NCBI GenBank assembly: GCA_022495005.1
Contig: JAGYXB010001569.1
Location: 930,001-994,000 of the forward strand
Source of the DNA: Rhyacophila brunnea
Taxonomy: Eukaryota; Arthropoda; Insecta; Trichoptera; Rhyacophilidae
Direction of reading: 5' to 3'
DNA: 64,000 bases
The notes beneath the pieces are model-generated. The model was not told where the DNA came from. It worked only from the letters and a program-made list of their open reading frames with translations, and searched no databases. The translations under genes and the position numbers were made by a program. Below are positions 45,716-58,308 of this stretch, piece after piece (the stretch's first letter is position 1; each line of letters starts with the position of its first letter).

Positions 45716-45785
45716 TATTAGCTCGTATTCTTGTTTGTCCAAGATTTGTATTGGACGATTGCAGATTTTTAACTAATTCCCCAGT
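45716..45785 (+). repeat. Dispersed repeat L, left-end fragment
   Basis: It matches 22472-22550 (ACCGTTTTTATTAGCTCGTATTCTTG, then TTTTTAACTAA). Confidence 0.55.
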
Positions 45786-45894
45786 GGATAAGCTACAACA
45801 TACGGCCGTAGCCATAAATTGACAAACTATAATTGAAGTAGGGAGTAAAATGATGTTAACGCGCGAGTTTGAACATGTACCGTTTTAAAAAAAA

Positions 45895-46038
45895 TGGAGT
45901 TTAATTGAAATTTTATAAACTAACCTACTTGCGTTTTGTAGTCTTAATTAAATGAAAAAAAATACCTACATATGACCGACAAAGTTGTGTGCACTATTTA
46001 TATCGAATCTTAACAGCCTACTTCTACCCTTCGCGACT
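45895..46038. mobile_element. hAT MITE CAGTGGCG family, right-end fragment
   Basis: It has GTGCACTATTTATATCGAATC, then TTAACAGCCTACTTCTACCC, with a degraded end. Confidence 0.65.
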
Positions 46039-46334
46039 TCTATCTACTACTAACTACATCTTCCCTTGCCTGTCTCCTTATCCATTTTAAGTGAATTAAG
46101 AGTGCTTAAGAATGTGTGCATTCTTTTCTTTTTCTACCATGTTCGTTTACAATCTTGATCGAAATAAATTCCTAGAGATATTTGATACTATTAAGGGTAT
46201 GTTTTTTATCAAATGCTACCTGAAAAAATACGGCGACTAACCCCCGAACCCCATTAGTAGTAGAGAGTAAAATGGGTGGAGTATTTATAGAAACATTTCG
46301 AATTCGGACCAAGGGATACAACTTTTTTTTTCCT
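46039..46334. other. Unassigned region
   Basis: Nothing recognised. Confidence 0.3.
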
Positions 46335-46568
46335 GACCATGTCCGATCCTAATAGGATCATATGGGCCTCCACAGAGTAGATGTTTGAATTAACAGATTT
46401 TGTTTTTTTACGAGAAATGTTTGTCAGCCACTTGCTCAACTTATTATGTCCATACCCTGACTCACACTCAAATTGAAAAACAATATGTGTATTTGCCAGA
46501 CCCAGGATTCGAACCTGGGATCCACGGCGTGATAGTCCAATGCTTAAGCCGCGCGGCCACCGCGGCCA
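46335..46568 (-). mobile_element. tRNA-derived SINE
   Basis: On the - strand it has the head GGCCGCGCGGCTTAAGC, a perfect B box GGTTCGAATCC, the TATGGACATAATAAG body and a tail ending GATCGGACATGGTC. Confidence 0.88.
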
Positions 46569-46743
46569 CAACTTTACAATAATTAATAATAAATTATCAA
46601 ACATACTAATATTTACCGCTGCCAACGTAGCGTCTTTTGTCAGATGAAATATTTTTGTACCTATTAATTGGCGTTAAATCTAGCGTTTTTTGACATCGTA
46701 AATTTTACTTTTAATAATTATAAATTTAACATATTTAACACGT

Positions 46744-46980
46744 CTACAAACATGTACATAGTTCATAAAAAGATAAATCGACCTTTATGGTGCCATCAAA
46801 TAAGTTAATCGCACGATACACAGCATCATAAAACATCACATCCGTTCTACGACAGGGTATCATAAAGACTGTAAATTTACGAGTGATATTGTTAGGAACA
46901 TGAAAATTAATATTTGCCAGTATATACCCAATGAACCCACGAAGAAGTGAAAAGAAATGCTTTAAAAGAGCAATCACTCT
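46744..46980 (-). pseudogene. LINE (jockey-like) polymerase C-terminal remnant
   Basis: About 77 residues are open. GYILANINFHVPNN-TR, then FMIPCRRTDV, then RAINLFDGTI fit the inFxVP...TR...P-x-x-RT...R..LN tail of jockey-type insect LINE proteins. It is the best copy for judging the unit remnants at 1905, 6899, 14337 and 18098. Confidence 0.65.
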
Positions 46981-48144
46981 TCGGGTGGACTAGGATTGCA
47001 TTGATAGCATACCCAGAAGAAAACGAGTCGGAAAATTCATTTTATTACCTATGATTATCATATTTATGTCGAATCTTAACAGCCTATCTCCATCCCTCGC
47101 CACTGGTTGGTACTAAGTCAGTGTAAACAAGCTCATATTTGAGGCGTTTAATTACAAAAAGCGACAAGTCCACAATTCAATATTTTCGGGAAACAACGTT
47201 TTTATGTTTCAAGCTTCAATTATTTGTTTTAGCGTGAGATTATTTTCTTCGTTGTATTCTATGTCGAAATTAGAACCAAATGGCAATTCGTTTCAGCCGA
47301 TAAACTCTTAAATGTAATATATATAGGCAACATAAAATTGGACCTAGCGCTATTTGTACTTCACTTTTTAATTTACTCCGCATAAGGCACATATTTCCGG
47401 GGCACTGTCATGAGTTTACCAGATGCTACGGCATGGGAGACGCCCTTTTCAATATTGAACTTTCCCTTATTGGTTGACTTAAATACGCGCGAAATCAACC
47501 AAGCTTTAAATAATATGAAACACGGACTTGGCGCTTTTTGAAATAAATCGAGACTTAAAATATTTTTTTTCGTAGGGTTATGTCGCGTTTTGGAATTTAT
47601 TGATCAATACATATTGTGTAAAAACGCCTCATTTGTCCGTTTCTTAAAAATAATTACATATTAAAAACATTAAAGAAAAGCGCGTGATTTTTGTCTTTTT
47701 TAATTAAGTACCTATAAGAATCTTTAGGCAAATTGACTAATAAAAATATTAAAGTAAATGACATTAAGAATGAACAGTTTGTACATCGATGGTCTGACTT
47801 TTTGATGTACTATGAACAACAAAAATACTGCCCATCGACTGCGAAATTCCTGTAAGTATATGTAGTTATTTTAACAAAAATGTAAAATCTCGTATCTGAA
47901 CATTGCAGAATAAACCTGTAATAGCCCTTATCTTACATCTAAGATGTCAAGCGTGTTGCATGACGTGCGTTGAATTCAGCTTCAAAATGTCACTTTTGAA
48001 TTATTTAAAAGGTAAAACAGAAAGTAATATAAGAAATTTGGATGTTTATTATATATGTATATATATATATCACATTTTATTGGATGTTATCAATATATTA
48101 GGCGTTATGTGCTTTGTTGTATCACTTTTTACGTTGCCAGTTAT
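46981..48144. other. Mostly unassigned; hAT end scrap at 47063-47106
   Basis: 47063-47106 repeats the CAGTGGCG-family right end (GTCGAATCTTAACAGCCTA...CTCGCCACTGG). The rest is AT-rich, with a TATATATAT run near 48056 and no supported gene. Confidence 0.4.
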
Positions 48145-48725
48145 CAGTGGCGAAGGGTGGTGTTAGGCTGTTAACATCTGATATAAATAGTGCAAATTAA
48201 ATTTTGTTAGTCATTCGTATTCGTTTTTATTGAACTAAAACTATAATTTACAGATGGTTTTAGTTAGTTTTAAAAAATAAATTAAACCCTACCTAAACCT
48301 AACCATAATAGTTTTGGTATATTTTTGACGATCCGACAAAATTGTGCATACTTTTTCATTCATACTTATTTGTTTTCGTTGAATTTGAAATACATATTAC
48401 AAATCTTGTTAGTTAATTATTTAAAAATTCATTAAGCCCTGCCTAAACCAAACTATAATAGATAAAAAAATACTATTCTATCCATGAAATATCCAAAATA
48501 TTGTATGATTGAACGGAATAAATAGAAATATAGATATATGAGTATTTTTGACTAATATCTATTATGGTTTGGTTTTCGCAGGAGTTAATTGAATTTTAAA
48601 AACTAACCAACACTATCTGTAAATTGTAGTCTTAGTCCAATGAAAACAAATACGTATGACTCACAAAGTTTAGTGTGCACTATTTATGCTTGATCTTAAC
48701 AGCCTACCTCCAACCTTCGCCACTG
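48145..48725. mobile_element. hAT-type MITE, CAGTGGCG family, copy 4
   Basis: The ends CAGTGGCGAAGGGTGG and ...CCTTCGCCACTG are flanked by a perfect 8-bp target duplication, CCAGTTAT (48137-48144 and 48726-48733). 581 bp, no transposase. Confidence 0.93.
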
Positions 48726-49185
48726 CCAGTTATTGGCATGCTATGTAGTTACAACATATAGGCAGATATGTGTACACTGATACTGATACTGACACTGATC
48801 ATATATAGGACAGATACAGAATATTAAATATTTAGTTTTTTAGCTTCCTGCACAATTTGTAAAAAGTCACTTACGAGATATTAAGGCTATACCTCAGTTG
48901 AGGCATGATCTAAAAAGATCGTGGCTAGGCGATGCGCGGATCGCGGGTCGCGGGTGCAAATGACGCATGCCAAACGAAATATAATTTGTCATATAAATCC
49001 AACATGCGTCCATTTAATGTTCTGTTTATTTCTGTATCCATAATATCCATAATATCCATTTCAATTCGTGACACTCAGTATGCGGGTACACAAAGCGCTT
49101 AACGTCAGCGGACAGCAGGGCCAGCCCAAAAAAAAATTCTTTCTTAACTTTATTACTTAAGCACTACGGTGCATGGTTGCAGCAT
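48726..49185. other. Unassigned region
   Basis: Contains a short (TGATAC)n-like run at 48776-48798. Confidence 0.35.
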
Positions 49186-49310
49186 CAGTCCCGTGCGGCT
49201 CCGTCTCGGGACGGAATGAGCACTTAAAATCACTTCTTTCAGACACGTTTAAAGCGTCATAGAAAGCGGCTGTGCATATATGACGGGTGGTGGTGGGAAC
49301 TTTAACGTAT
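49186..49310 (+). repeat. Dispersed repeat K, copy 2
   Basis: It matches 42445-42600 (GTCCCGTGCGGCTCCGTCTCG, then GACGGGTGGTGGTGGGAA). Confidence 0.5.
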
Positions 49311-49888
49311 GTTCTATTAGTAACAATAATAATATTTTCATTGACATGTTTTCTTTTTCAAGTAAATGGGTAACGTTTTTAGTCATCTTTACACGATTTA
49401 AGAATTAATATCCCCATCGCCATTACGAAACAAATTGACGTGTTCCCAGCTCCGAATGCCAGCGAGTCCAAAATTTCGTCGCGCCTATAGTTGAAAATTA
49501 TTTGGCGTTTCACTGATGTACCGTCTTAACATTAGGCCATCGATATTAAATTTGTAATAATAAGTAAGTCTTAGTATGTTTATGAGGAAATTTATACATT
49601 TTTAAAATCATACTAATTACATATTTGTATTTTGACCTTATTTGAACTAACAATATAGCGAGATGTAGATTATTTCGTTGTACGTAAGTATTATTTAATC
49701 TAAAAAATATATTTTACATATCAGAATTGAAAATTTGATAATATTGACGTGTTCGTATATTATTATTTTCTACGATATTTTAATATTATGACAAAAATAT
49801 GAATTAATCGTATTAAATTTAATTTATTTCACGTAATATACTTTGTGAAATTTAAAACATAGAAATTCATGACGTTGACATCAGTTAC
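49311..49888. other. Unassigned AT-rich region
   Basis: Nothing recognised. Confidence 0.35.
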
Positions 49889-50306
49889 ATGTAAATTGTA
49901 CGTGAAACATTATACCGTGGCACAGTTCGCCGTGAGCTTTCTTATCGAAAAGAGATGAGCGTATAGGTACTATACAGTCTCCAATTTCATTAGATTCAAT
50001 AAGAACATTTTTCAATTTTCATAGCTGAGTTTGGCAAAATTCATGAATTCAAGAATGAAAACCTAACCTAACCTAACCTGACAAATAAACCAGTATATCG
50101 GCTATTTTCAAAATTTGTTTGCTACTGGCTTCCTGTAAAGTGTAAACCGACAAGAACCGTGTTTTATTTTGACATAAATTTTATGTCAGTACTATACGAC
50201 TCAAAGAGGTTAGACGGTCTTGAATATACGGCCATATATTTCTGATACAACATTTCATCGTGAAGTGTGATACGGCAAACTGCATACGTACAAGTTTCCG
50301 GACACG
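49889..50306 (+). mobile_element. Foldback element T with TTAGG centre
   Basis: A full copy from CATGTAAATTGTACGTGAAAC to AAGTTTCCGGACACGG, with AACCTAACCTAACCTGACAAA at its centre near 50063. Confidence 0.82.
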
Positions 50307-50375
50307 GTTGATATCATGATACGAAGAAAATAAAAAAGTAAGTAACCTTAATTCGAAGTGTGGTGTTGGGGCGAA

Positions 50376-50791
50376 AAGGGTCTAGGACGATTCGGCGCCG
50401 AGACAATTGGGCGCTACGCAATCGAATGAAATTCGAAAATAAATAGGCGTTCGTGAATTATTATAGGTATTGGTGAGAATTTAAATAATATGCACACATA
50501 AATAATGATGTAATTGTGCATATCTTTAAGATCTAACGAGAAGAGACTTTTTATATTTTCATAATATGAAGCGTCAGGCATAATAATTATCAATCCACAA
50601 TAAAAAAAAAATTGTATAAAGAGCAAAATGAATTAAAATTACTAGGTAGTAGATTGAAATGTATTAATATTCCTCGTCTATTTTATGTATCAAATCGTAA
50701 CGAACGTCTATTTATTTCATTAATGAACGTTATTTCATTCGACAGTGTGGCGCCCACTTGTCCTGGCGTCCAGTTGTCCCAGTGCCGCGCA
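50376..50791. mobile_element. MITE with GGACAA-TGGGCGCC ends
   Basis: The left end (GGACGATTCGGCGCCGAGAC, then AATTGGGCGC) and the right end (TGGCGCCCACTTGTCC, then TGGCGTCCAGTTGTCC) are inverse arrays of the same motif. The inside is AT-rich and non-coding. Confidence 0.65.
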
Positions 50792-50820
50792 GAATGCTTC
50801 GTATTTACTTCGTATTTTAT

Positions 50821-51144
50821 AAGTACTGACATAAAATTTATGTCTAAATAAAACACGGTTCTTATCGGCTTACTATTTACAGGAAGCCAGCAGTAAAGAG
50901 ATTTTGAAAATACCCGATAAACTGGATTATTTGTTAGGTTAGGTTTACTTAGGTTCGGTTAGGTTAGGTTTTCATTTTTGAATTCATGAATTTTGCCAAA
51001 ATCAGCTATGCAAATTGAATTAATGTTTCTATTGAATCTAATAAAATTGGGGACCGTATAGTATACGGTAATCTCTTTCCGATAGAAAGCTCACGGCGAA
51101 CTGTGTTACGGTGAAATGTTTTACGTACAATTAACATTGTAACT
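50821..51144 (-). mobile_element. Foldback element T, inverted, left-truncated
   Basis: It is inverse of 49889-50306 from the CGGTTCTTATCGG region to TTTTACGTACAATTAACAT. TTAGGTTAGG at 50934 is the centre. Confidence 0.78.
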
Positions 51145-51852
51145 GTGAACCCATTGAGAAGGGCGTTTGACAGTCAAATCGTCCATGTCACAAACCTTAG
51201 TCATGAACCTCTGACGAAATGGAAAATGAAGTAATCTTCTAAGCTGTTATCAGAATAAGTTTTTCTGTTCCATGAATAGGCTTTGGTCTTATTTATTTAA
51301 ACGTATGTTTCCTTATGTACGAAATATTAAGAGCATTTTCACATAAATATTTATTAAGTTTGTACAATTTTATCAAACACGTCATGTCGATTGAGACAGT
51401 CATAAGAATAAGTAATCCTATTGCAAGGTGAAAGAATAACACTATATTATTATTACATTTACATATTAATTAAATAAACATCAAATTTCTCAAAATATTT
51501 CGTAATTTATTGTTTTACAGTGTTGTTTTCTATTGTGACTTAACTGTATTGCCATAGGGATTAAAACTTAAACTTATCTCACTCATATGGCAATAATAGA
51601 ATCAAAATATTGCATATATTATATATGTTTATATTAATAGGCCTTGTGATGTTAATACGTTTATTATTACACTTAGATTATATTGTTGATTTATATCGAT
51701 TTAAGTAAACATATTATGCAGTCTCCCCAGAAACAAGTATTTTGATAATATAATAAACATACGTATCGCATATCGCGGACATTCTGTCAATGTGTTATAT
51801 CTGAAATTTGAGTCGAAATATTGATATTGGTCGCCAATCAATGTCACAAAGC
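51145..51852. other. Unassigned AT-rich region
   Basis: Nothing recognised. Confidence 0.35.
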
Positions 51853-52520
51853 TAGGGATTGCAATACCGAATGAAAATATCAATACCGGTTTTTCGGTAT
51901 TTATTATTGAATACCGGTATTCGTTAAAACATAAAAAAACAGTAAATATAGCTAATAAAATCTCTTTAAAACATTATTTTATAGCAAAAACCTACCTACC
52001 TACATTTATTATGTTGACATTTAAAAATATGTATTGATCATAATATTGTAGAACTGGTGATTTTCACAAATAATTTCAATATATTGAACATTTTAACTAA
52101 AGCCCTATAAAAGGCTAGTTCATTAAGTGCAAATAAGTGCAGGTGCAGGAAAAGCTCCTTCAACGCTTATACAGTCATATCAATAATTGTATTATATAAT
52201 AATTGAAAATTTTACCCAGATGTTTTCTATTTCGAAATAATATTATGTTAATTTATCGGGATAATTTTATGTATATTTGATGGATTTTGTTTTGCTGTTA
52301 TTTCACCTCTGTTGGATTCAGTCAATATATTTTCATTTTAGCAGTATATAACTTGTACACTCGATTCAATAGGCAATACAGTACAAAGTAATGAAAAATA
52401 ACATTAAATTCATTTTCAAAACGTAAACGAGTGTGGTTTCTTAATACAGAAAATTCCGGTATTTCGGTATTGAAAAAACACTGGAATACCGGTTTTGTAA
52501 CACCGGTATTGCAATCCCTA
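51853..52520. mobile_element. hAT-type MITE, ACCGGT family, full copy
   Basis: The ends TAGGGATTGCAATACCG and ...CCGGTATTGCAATCCCTA are inverse, with repeated ATACCGGTAT palindromes behind them. The flanks CACAAAGC and CACAGAAC match at 6 of 8 positions, a decayed 8-bp duplication. No transposase. Confidence 0.85.
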
Positions 52521-53509
52521 CACAGAACTATTGCAATAATTGGTCGTAGTTACTCAACAAGTCCGATGAATATCTTAAATATCGAAAACAAATTCATATT
52601 ATCAGAACACACAGATTTTAATAGTGAAATTTTGTTATCTGAATTATCTCTTTGTATCAACATAATATTATTGCATTGTTACTATGAAGATCGATCGAAA
52701 AATAAGATTAAATAATTACGATTATTATACGAAATCAATGCAATCGATAATAATAACGTCTTATATTCATAGCAAATCAATGAATGCTTCGTTCAGTATT
52801 TAACCTTTCTATACAGTTAGTCATTTTGTAGATAGGACTTATTGACAGAATTCCCGCGATTTTGAGATAAAGTGAAGAAGTGCAAATTATTGGTGGTAAC
52901 CTAAAGTGCAATTATCAATAAATATTCGGTGCATAGAGGTCGTTCATTTTAATATAAAGTTCAAATTGGATATAGTTATGCAGAAAGTAGCCAGTCCACA
53001 AAAAATAAAAAAAATGAGATTTGATATAGATCAGATGCGAGATGGTTTTCTCTACATTGTGCTGAAAATAGCCAAGCCGCATAAAAATTATTCTTGAAAT
53101 AAAATACTATTTACAATTTGACATTTTACATACATTTTTAATAATCATGTTGTTACTAAAGTGCCATTATCTCAGCTTGACATTATTGTGGACTGGCTAC
53201 ATTCTGCATAACTACGTTCAATTACGGTTCCATGAATAAACAGAACAGCTATAAATAGAACTATGACATTTTAGGAAAAATAAAACATTTAATAATATTG
53301 AAATTGTCGTACCTCTATATTATGCTTTATAGATTTTTAATAACACAGGTTTTTAATATGCCGTAAAAAATCAAATTATATATGTTATTTCTGCATTCCT
53401 AATCACTGGAAAGCCTCAATTAAATGGTGTTGCCGGACGCCGGTAAGCTAGGTATATTTATCGTTTTAATAATTCTAATAATATTATGTTCAAAATGCTT
53501 CGGTGACTA
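52521..53509. other. Unassigned AT-rich region
   Basis: Short open frames (52431-52715, 52906-53097) have no motif and the first overlaps a MITE end. No gene supported. Confidence 0.4.
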
Positions 53510-53850
53510 GGTACATTAAAGTTAAAGTCCCTCCACCAAACCCGCCCCGTACCACCCTCGGTCTTAATCGAGAGTATCACGGGACCCGTCAATTGGTGAT
53601 GTGAAGCATCTAAGAATTGGCCTGGGAGTGTCCTGGGAGAAGATGCCCAAGACTTAGATTGCTACGCTCAAAGTGAGCTCTGACTGAGTTTACTGAGTTT
53701 ACTGAGTTTACTCTAATGCAAAGTGCCAGGGAGAGAAAAAGCACATGGAAATTACTAAAAAGAAAATGAACCTACTTGTTTTTTTAAATTAAAGAACGAA
53801 GCTAATCATACGGGCAGCAAAATGTATGTGAAGAGTACAACGAAACTAGG
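53510..53850 (-). repeat. LINE (R1-like) 3' region
   Basis: It is inverse of the 28924 segment: CCTCGGTCTTAATCGAG, CCTGGGAGAAGATGCCCAAG, CTCTAATGCAAAGTGCC. Beyond it, CGAAGCTAATCATACGGGCAG matches the region after the LINE stop at 43175-43195. A GAGTTTACT triplet repeat lies at 53693-53720. Confidence 0.7.
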
Positions 53851-53954
53851 TACAACGAAATAATGAGTTTAATAATTCTGTGAAGTTGTAGATGATTATC
53901 AAAATCGAGCAGATAAATTGAGGTTTTTACGTCGTATGGCCAACTTCTTATTCT

Positions 53955-54330
53955 TTAATGGCGCTACACCTCAAGTCGAGCCCTGGCCTCCTCCACCGCC
54001 GTCCTCCAGCCGGAACGATCCTCCGCACGTCTTTTCCAGTTCCTGATTTTTCGCACCTGGTTGGCATCTTTTGTAATGTTATCACGCCATCGTGTGCGTG
54101 GCTTTCCCACTGGCCTTTTCCCTTCTGGGTTTCCTACGAGGATCTGTGACTCAGGCATGCGCTGGACATGGCCTGCCCAGTTTTACCTCTGGAGAGTTTT
54201 GAATCTTGGTATAAGCGGTAAAGTTCCGTGTTATACCTAATTCTGTACTTCCCACCATCATTCATGGGTCCGTATATCCTCTCAGGATCTTTCTCTTAAA
54301 GCAGTCCACCATTTCAGCTGCTTTCATATT
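53955..54330 (-). pseudogene. RTE-like LINE ORF2 C-terminus, second subfamily
   Basis: Readable - strand motifs are RMPESQILVGNPEGKRPVG, KPRTRWRDNI and RNWKRRAEDRSGWR, then EEARARLE. Upstream pieces of KILR and the AELYRLYQD region are frameshifted. It differs clearly from the 38333 subfamily. Confidence 0.85.
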
Positions 54331-55199
54331 TAGCGACGTATGGCCAACATGCAGTGATTATTTATATTAAATATTTATATATATTTCGTTTATAAACTTA
54401 AGTTTTATAAGTATTTAATTAATAATTAGATAGGTACGACAAAAATTAATGTTTTATTTTTCCCCAGGCTGTTCTGTTTTGTCACTGTTCTGTTTTGTTC
54501 GATTACTTCAAATTGCATTGGCAGATTCTCAGTCTGGCCAAACCCCGTCTGCCAAAAAGTCACTTTTGAGTCGTTTCCTGGAGTTGTGACCGAATCGAAA
54601 CAATTCCTATTTTTAGGTACGATCATGTCGAAGATTATCGAGAACATACGAAAGTATCCGAATTAACCTTGAGCTTCTAAAAGTGGCCGCGCGAGCGTGT
54701 CCCATCATGCGTTTGACATAAAAAATACAATTGACGTTTACACAATGACGGGTGCTTGACTTTATTAATTATTTTAATAGACAATAATACTTTCGTGAAA
54801 GCTGCATTTTTCTTTTTTATTTATATAGTGCAATACTGATACATTTAAAGATTAATACATCTGTTTACTTGACACTGACATGCTTATTTATAAAGATTTA
54901 GATAATATTATTTAACAATATTATTATAATGCTGTGGTGATTGACAGTGAAATAACAATGTCTCTATCAGTACTAGTAAAATATAACGATTATAAACAGA
55001 AACTTGGTACACACTCAGCGAGCGGCGAAAATTTTATTAGAAATATATTTTCTTCAATTACGTAAGGAGTTTATGATAATATATACTACGTTGCGACATT
55101 TACCACAGAGCGGCAAATCAAAGAATTAAAGCGAAATATACAAGTATCATCTATATTCATATTTGATACCTACCTTAATTTAATATACTAAAACCGATA
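54331..55199. other. Unassigned region
   Basis: A 73-codon - strand frame at 54426-54647 has no recognisable domain. No gene supported. Confidence 0.35.
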
Positions 55200-55425
55200 G
55201 TCAACATTATAACGCAATTCGATAAGCATTTCATGTAACAACTACTAATTACAATCGTCGTAATTTAATAAAATGCCCGTAGCTTAATTAGAAAAGCATA
55301 CTGGCGTGAATCCAGCAGATACAGGTTCAAGTCCCGTCGAGTGTCGTATTTTTTTCTACAAAATGATTTTTTCTAGTGTGTATATGCATGAGATGTTTTC
55401 AAAGTATGTATATTCAATAAGTATA
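55200..55425 (+). mobile_element. Element carrying a tRNA-like module, copy 2 (partial)
   Basis: It is inverse to 33785-34080. The tRNA-like part (55272-55344) reads GCCCGTAGCTTAATTAG, a CTGG/CCAG anticodon stem and GGTTCAAGTCC. Only one outer arm (TCTACAAAATGATTTTTTCTAG...CATGAGATG) is present. Confidence 0.68.
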
Positions 55426-55838
55426 ATGATATATTATTCTCAAATCTTGTGTCTGATTCGTTGATTAAAAAAATAGTTTATTACGTATGTTGTATTTATA
55501 TTTGGATGCCGTGGTGTACGGATCTATCAATTTACGTAATTTGAAGCTAATATAACATAAATATGTCTAAAACGATCATGAGTGATGTTAGAATTATTAC
55601 TAGTAAAATTTTGGTTTATTGCGAAGAAGTCGCATCTAAAGGGGGAGCTTATAATTACATTATTTAAACATGCCTCTAGCACGCGTTGCCGCCATGATAG
55701 GTACGTCACTGAGAAGTCTTCTATATGCGACTACTGTGACTTCCTGTTATCGCCGATTTCTTTTTGTCGGACAGTACTGTGCGTTATACGCAAGAAACAC
55801 AACTTCGCATAGCTGAATAATACACACTCTCTTTATAT

Positions 55839-56507
55839 CAGTTTTTCCCAAACTTTCGACATCTGTGTACCCCTTCTATAATTTTCGTAACACTGAGTAC
55901 CACTTGTCAAAAAAAGCATATACTTTAATAACAATAAAAATACATTTATTTTTCCTTTTTTAGTACATACACAAAATAATAATAAACGAAAAATAAAATT
56001 CATTCATAATAAAATATAAATAAAAGTTATGTTATAAATAACATTCATTATAATTAATGAGACGAATGAAATTGATTATGTTGAGACAGATCATCATAAT
56101 TTGGTTCCTTGGTTGTTAATTTTAATCTGAGATGCGGTTCCACATCCAAAAGCCTGTTCCTTTTTTTGACTTAGTGTCTACAATAAATGCTGAAAAAGCA
56201 ACTTCACATAGATATGAAGTTAGAAAAGGCAATATGTATTTCAGGACTTACTCTGTTAAAACTGGATACAGATGTTGCATTTACAACCAGAATGATGTTA
56301 AAGTACACTCCTTATATTTATTTTTCAAGAATCCATCTGAAGCTAATTCCAACAATTGCTCCTCTTCCGTATAAGATAAACCTTCTAGCATGGGTTTTGT
56401 ATTGATGTCGTATTAATTATTGTTGTAACCAGGCGGTGCAGCGCGTACCCCCACCAAACTCTTCCTGTACCCCAGGGGGTGCGCGTACCACACTTTGGCA
56501 AACACTG
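55839..56507. mobile_element. hAT-type non-autonomous element with GTACCCC ends
   Basis: The ends CAGTTTTTCCCAAACTTTCG and ...CACTTTGGCAAACACTG are inverse, with GTACCCC blocks behind both (55867 and 56447-56470), as in many hAT elements. Target duplication not clear. Inner frames (56132-56405) have no recognised motif. Confidence 0.7.
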
Positions 56508-57016
56508 TATTACTCTGAGGCTTGAAGCGAAGAATATTGTTCAGTTATAAATTAATGTGCAAGGTGAATATAATTTCACTGCCCGTACTATATGTCAAAA
56601 ACAATTTCACTGAAAATTACATCGTCGCTAATGACTTCTTATTAAAAATATTAATTCACAATAATTATCAATAACTGGTTATAGAATCTGGTTTAAACCA
56701 CCAACTGTCAACCTAAATCATGTCGCCTCACAACAAACTTCTGATAAATAGAGAACTGTTTTATCTTTCGAGAAAACAAATAAATATGATCTTAACTTAC
56801 TTATCCTGGCATTAAAATAAGTACTTAAGTATTATATTAAATTTATAACTATTATATATAGTTATCTGCAAAATATAATTTATTATAAAAATCGTTGCAC
56901 TGGGTAGTGGACGCTTAGCTGCATCCAAGATTTTTTCTCATAAACAACCCTGTTTACAAGTTTTGTAAGGGTAAAATATTTTTTTTAATTATAAGTTATC
57001 ATAAATGTGTGTACAA
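56508..57016. other. Unassigned AT-rich region
   Basis: Nothing recognised. Confidence 0.35.
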
Positions 57017-57582
57017 CAGTGACGAAGGGTGGAGGTAGGCTATTAAGATCTGACATAAATCGTGCAACACTGAGCTTTGTCAGTAAAACGTATTTGTTTT
57101 CATTGAACTAAGACTACAATGTTTATAGATATGTTAGTTTTTAAAATTCAATTACACCATGCCTAATCCAAGCCATAGAATATATTAGTCAACAAAATAT
57201 TCGTTTATCTATATAATGTCTAAAATCATGCTATTAGATCATATATAATTTAAAATATTTTATAGATACAAGAATTTTTATCGATTATGGTTTGGTTTAG
57301 GTAACGCCATCTGTAATAATTATAATATGTATTCATAATTCATCGAAAACAAATATAATTATATGACTGAAAAAGTGAACACTATTTTTGTCGGATCGCC
57401 CGTAGCATACTTAAACTATTATGGCTTGGCTTAGGCAGGGTTTAATTGAATTTAAAAACTAGCCAGCACCATTTGCAAATTTGTATTCTTAATTCAATGA
57501 AAACAAATAAGTATGACTGAAAAGGTTTAGTGTGCACTATTTATGTCGAATATTAACAGCCTACCTCCACTCTTCGCCGTTG
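57017..57582. mobile_element. hAT-type MITE, CAGTGGCG family, copy 5
   Basis: The ends CAGTGACGAAGGGTGGAGG and ...CACTCTTCGCCGTTG lie in a perfect 8-bp target duplication, GTGTACAA (57009-57016 and 57583-57590), which fits nTnnnnAn. 566 bp. Confidence 0.93.
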
Positions 57583-57776
57583 GTGTACAAAACAACCTCG
57601 ATATAACGGACTAATGCGGGTGAGGGGGTGTCCTTTAAAGCCGAAATTCAGTTATATAAAAACACAAATATTATCGTCTAAAAAATGTTGTATTCGTCTT
57701 CGGATGATAATAAATATCCAAACACACCCGTTGTGGAGTGACGTTAAAGTTTGATGTCTACGCGCTTACTTGGTTA

Positions 57777-58138
57777 TATGTAAATTGTACATAAAACATT
57801 TCACCGTGGCACAGTTCGCCGTGAGCTTTCTTATCGGAAAGAGATGACCGTATACTATACGGTCGTCAATTTTATTATATTCAATATGAACATTAATTCA
57901 ATCTTCATAGCTAGTTTTGGCTAAATTCATGAAAGCAAGAATGAAAACCTAACCTAACAAATTTATTAATCCAGTATATCGGCTGTTTTCAAAATTTGTT
58001 TGCTGCTGGCGTCCTGTAAAGTGTAAATCGATTAGAACCGTGTTTTATTTACCTAGACATGAATTTTATGTCAGTACTATACGTCCCAAAGAGGTTGGAT
58101 GGTCTTTAATATACGGTCATATAATATTTTCCGGACGC
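57777..58138 (+). mobile_element. Foldback element T with TTAGG centre
   Basis: It runs from TATGTAAATTGTACATAAAAC to the ATATTTTCCGGACGCG end. The AACCTAACCTAAC centre is at about 57947. Confidence 0.78.
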
Positions 58139-58308
58139 GCGCTTGCTTTCAGTAATCCTGCTTTGAAAAAAGAATCAGGTTTTGTATGCACTTTTGAAGT
58201 CTGCTATTTTTGAAGTTATATTTCTTTTGGCACGTTTGGGAAATCAGATCAGAGTGTATTTTTGGCGTGTGACATGTAACACATAATTTATTTTTTCACA
58301 CGAAAAAA

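Noticed and set aside
46254..46625. 123-codon - frame over the SINE at 46335-46568
   Set aside because: It is a translation of the SINE and flanks; the SINE explains the sequence.
54426..54647. 73-codon - strand frame
   Set aside because: Composition looks protein-like, but there is no motif, no splice context and no repeat support.
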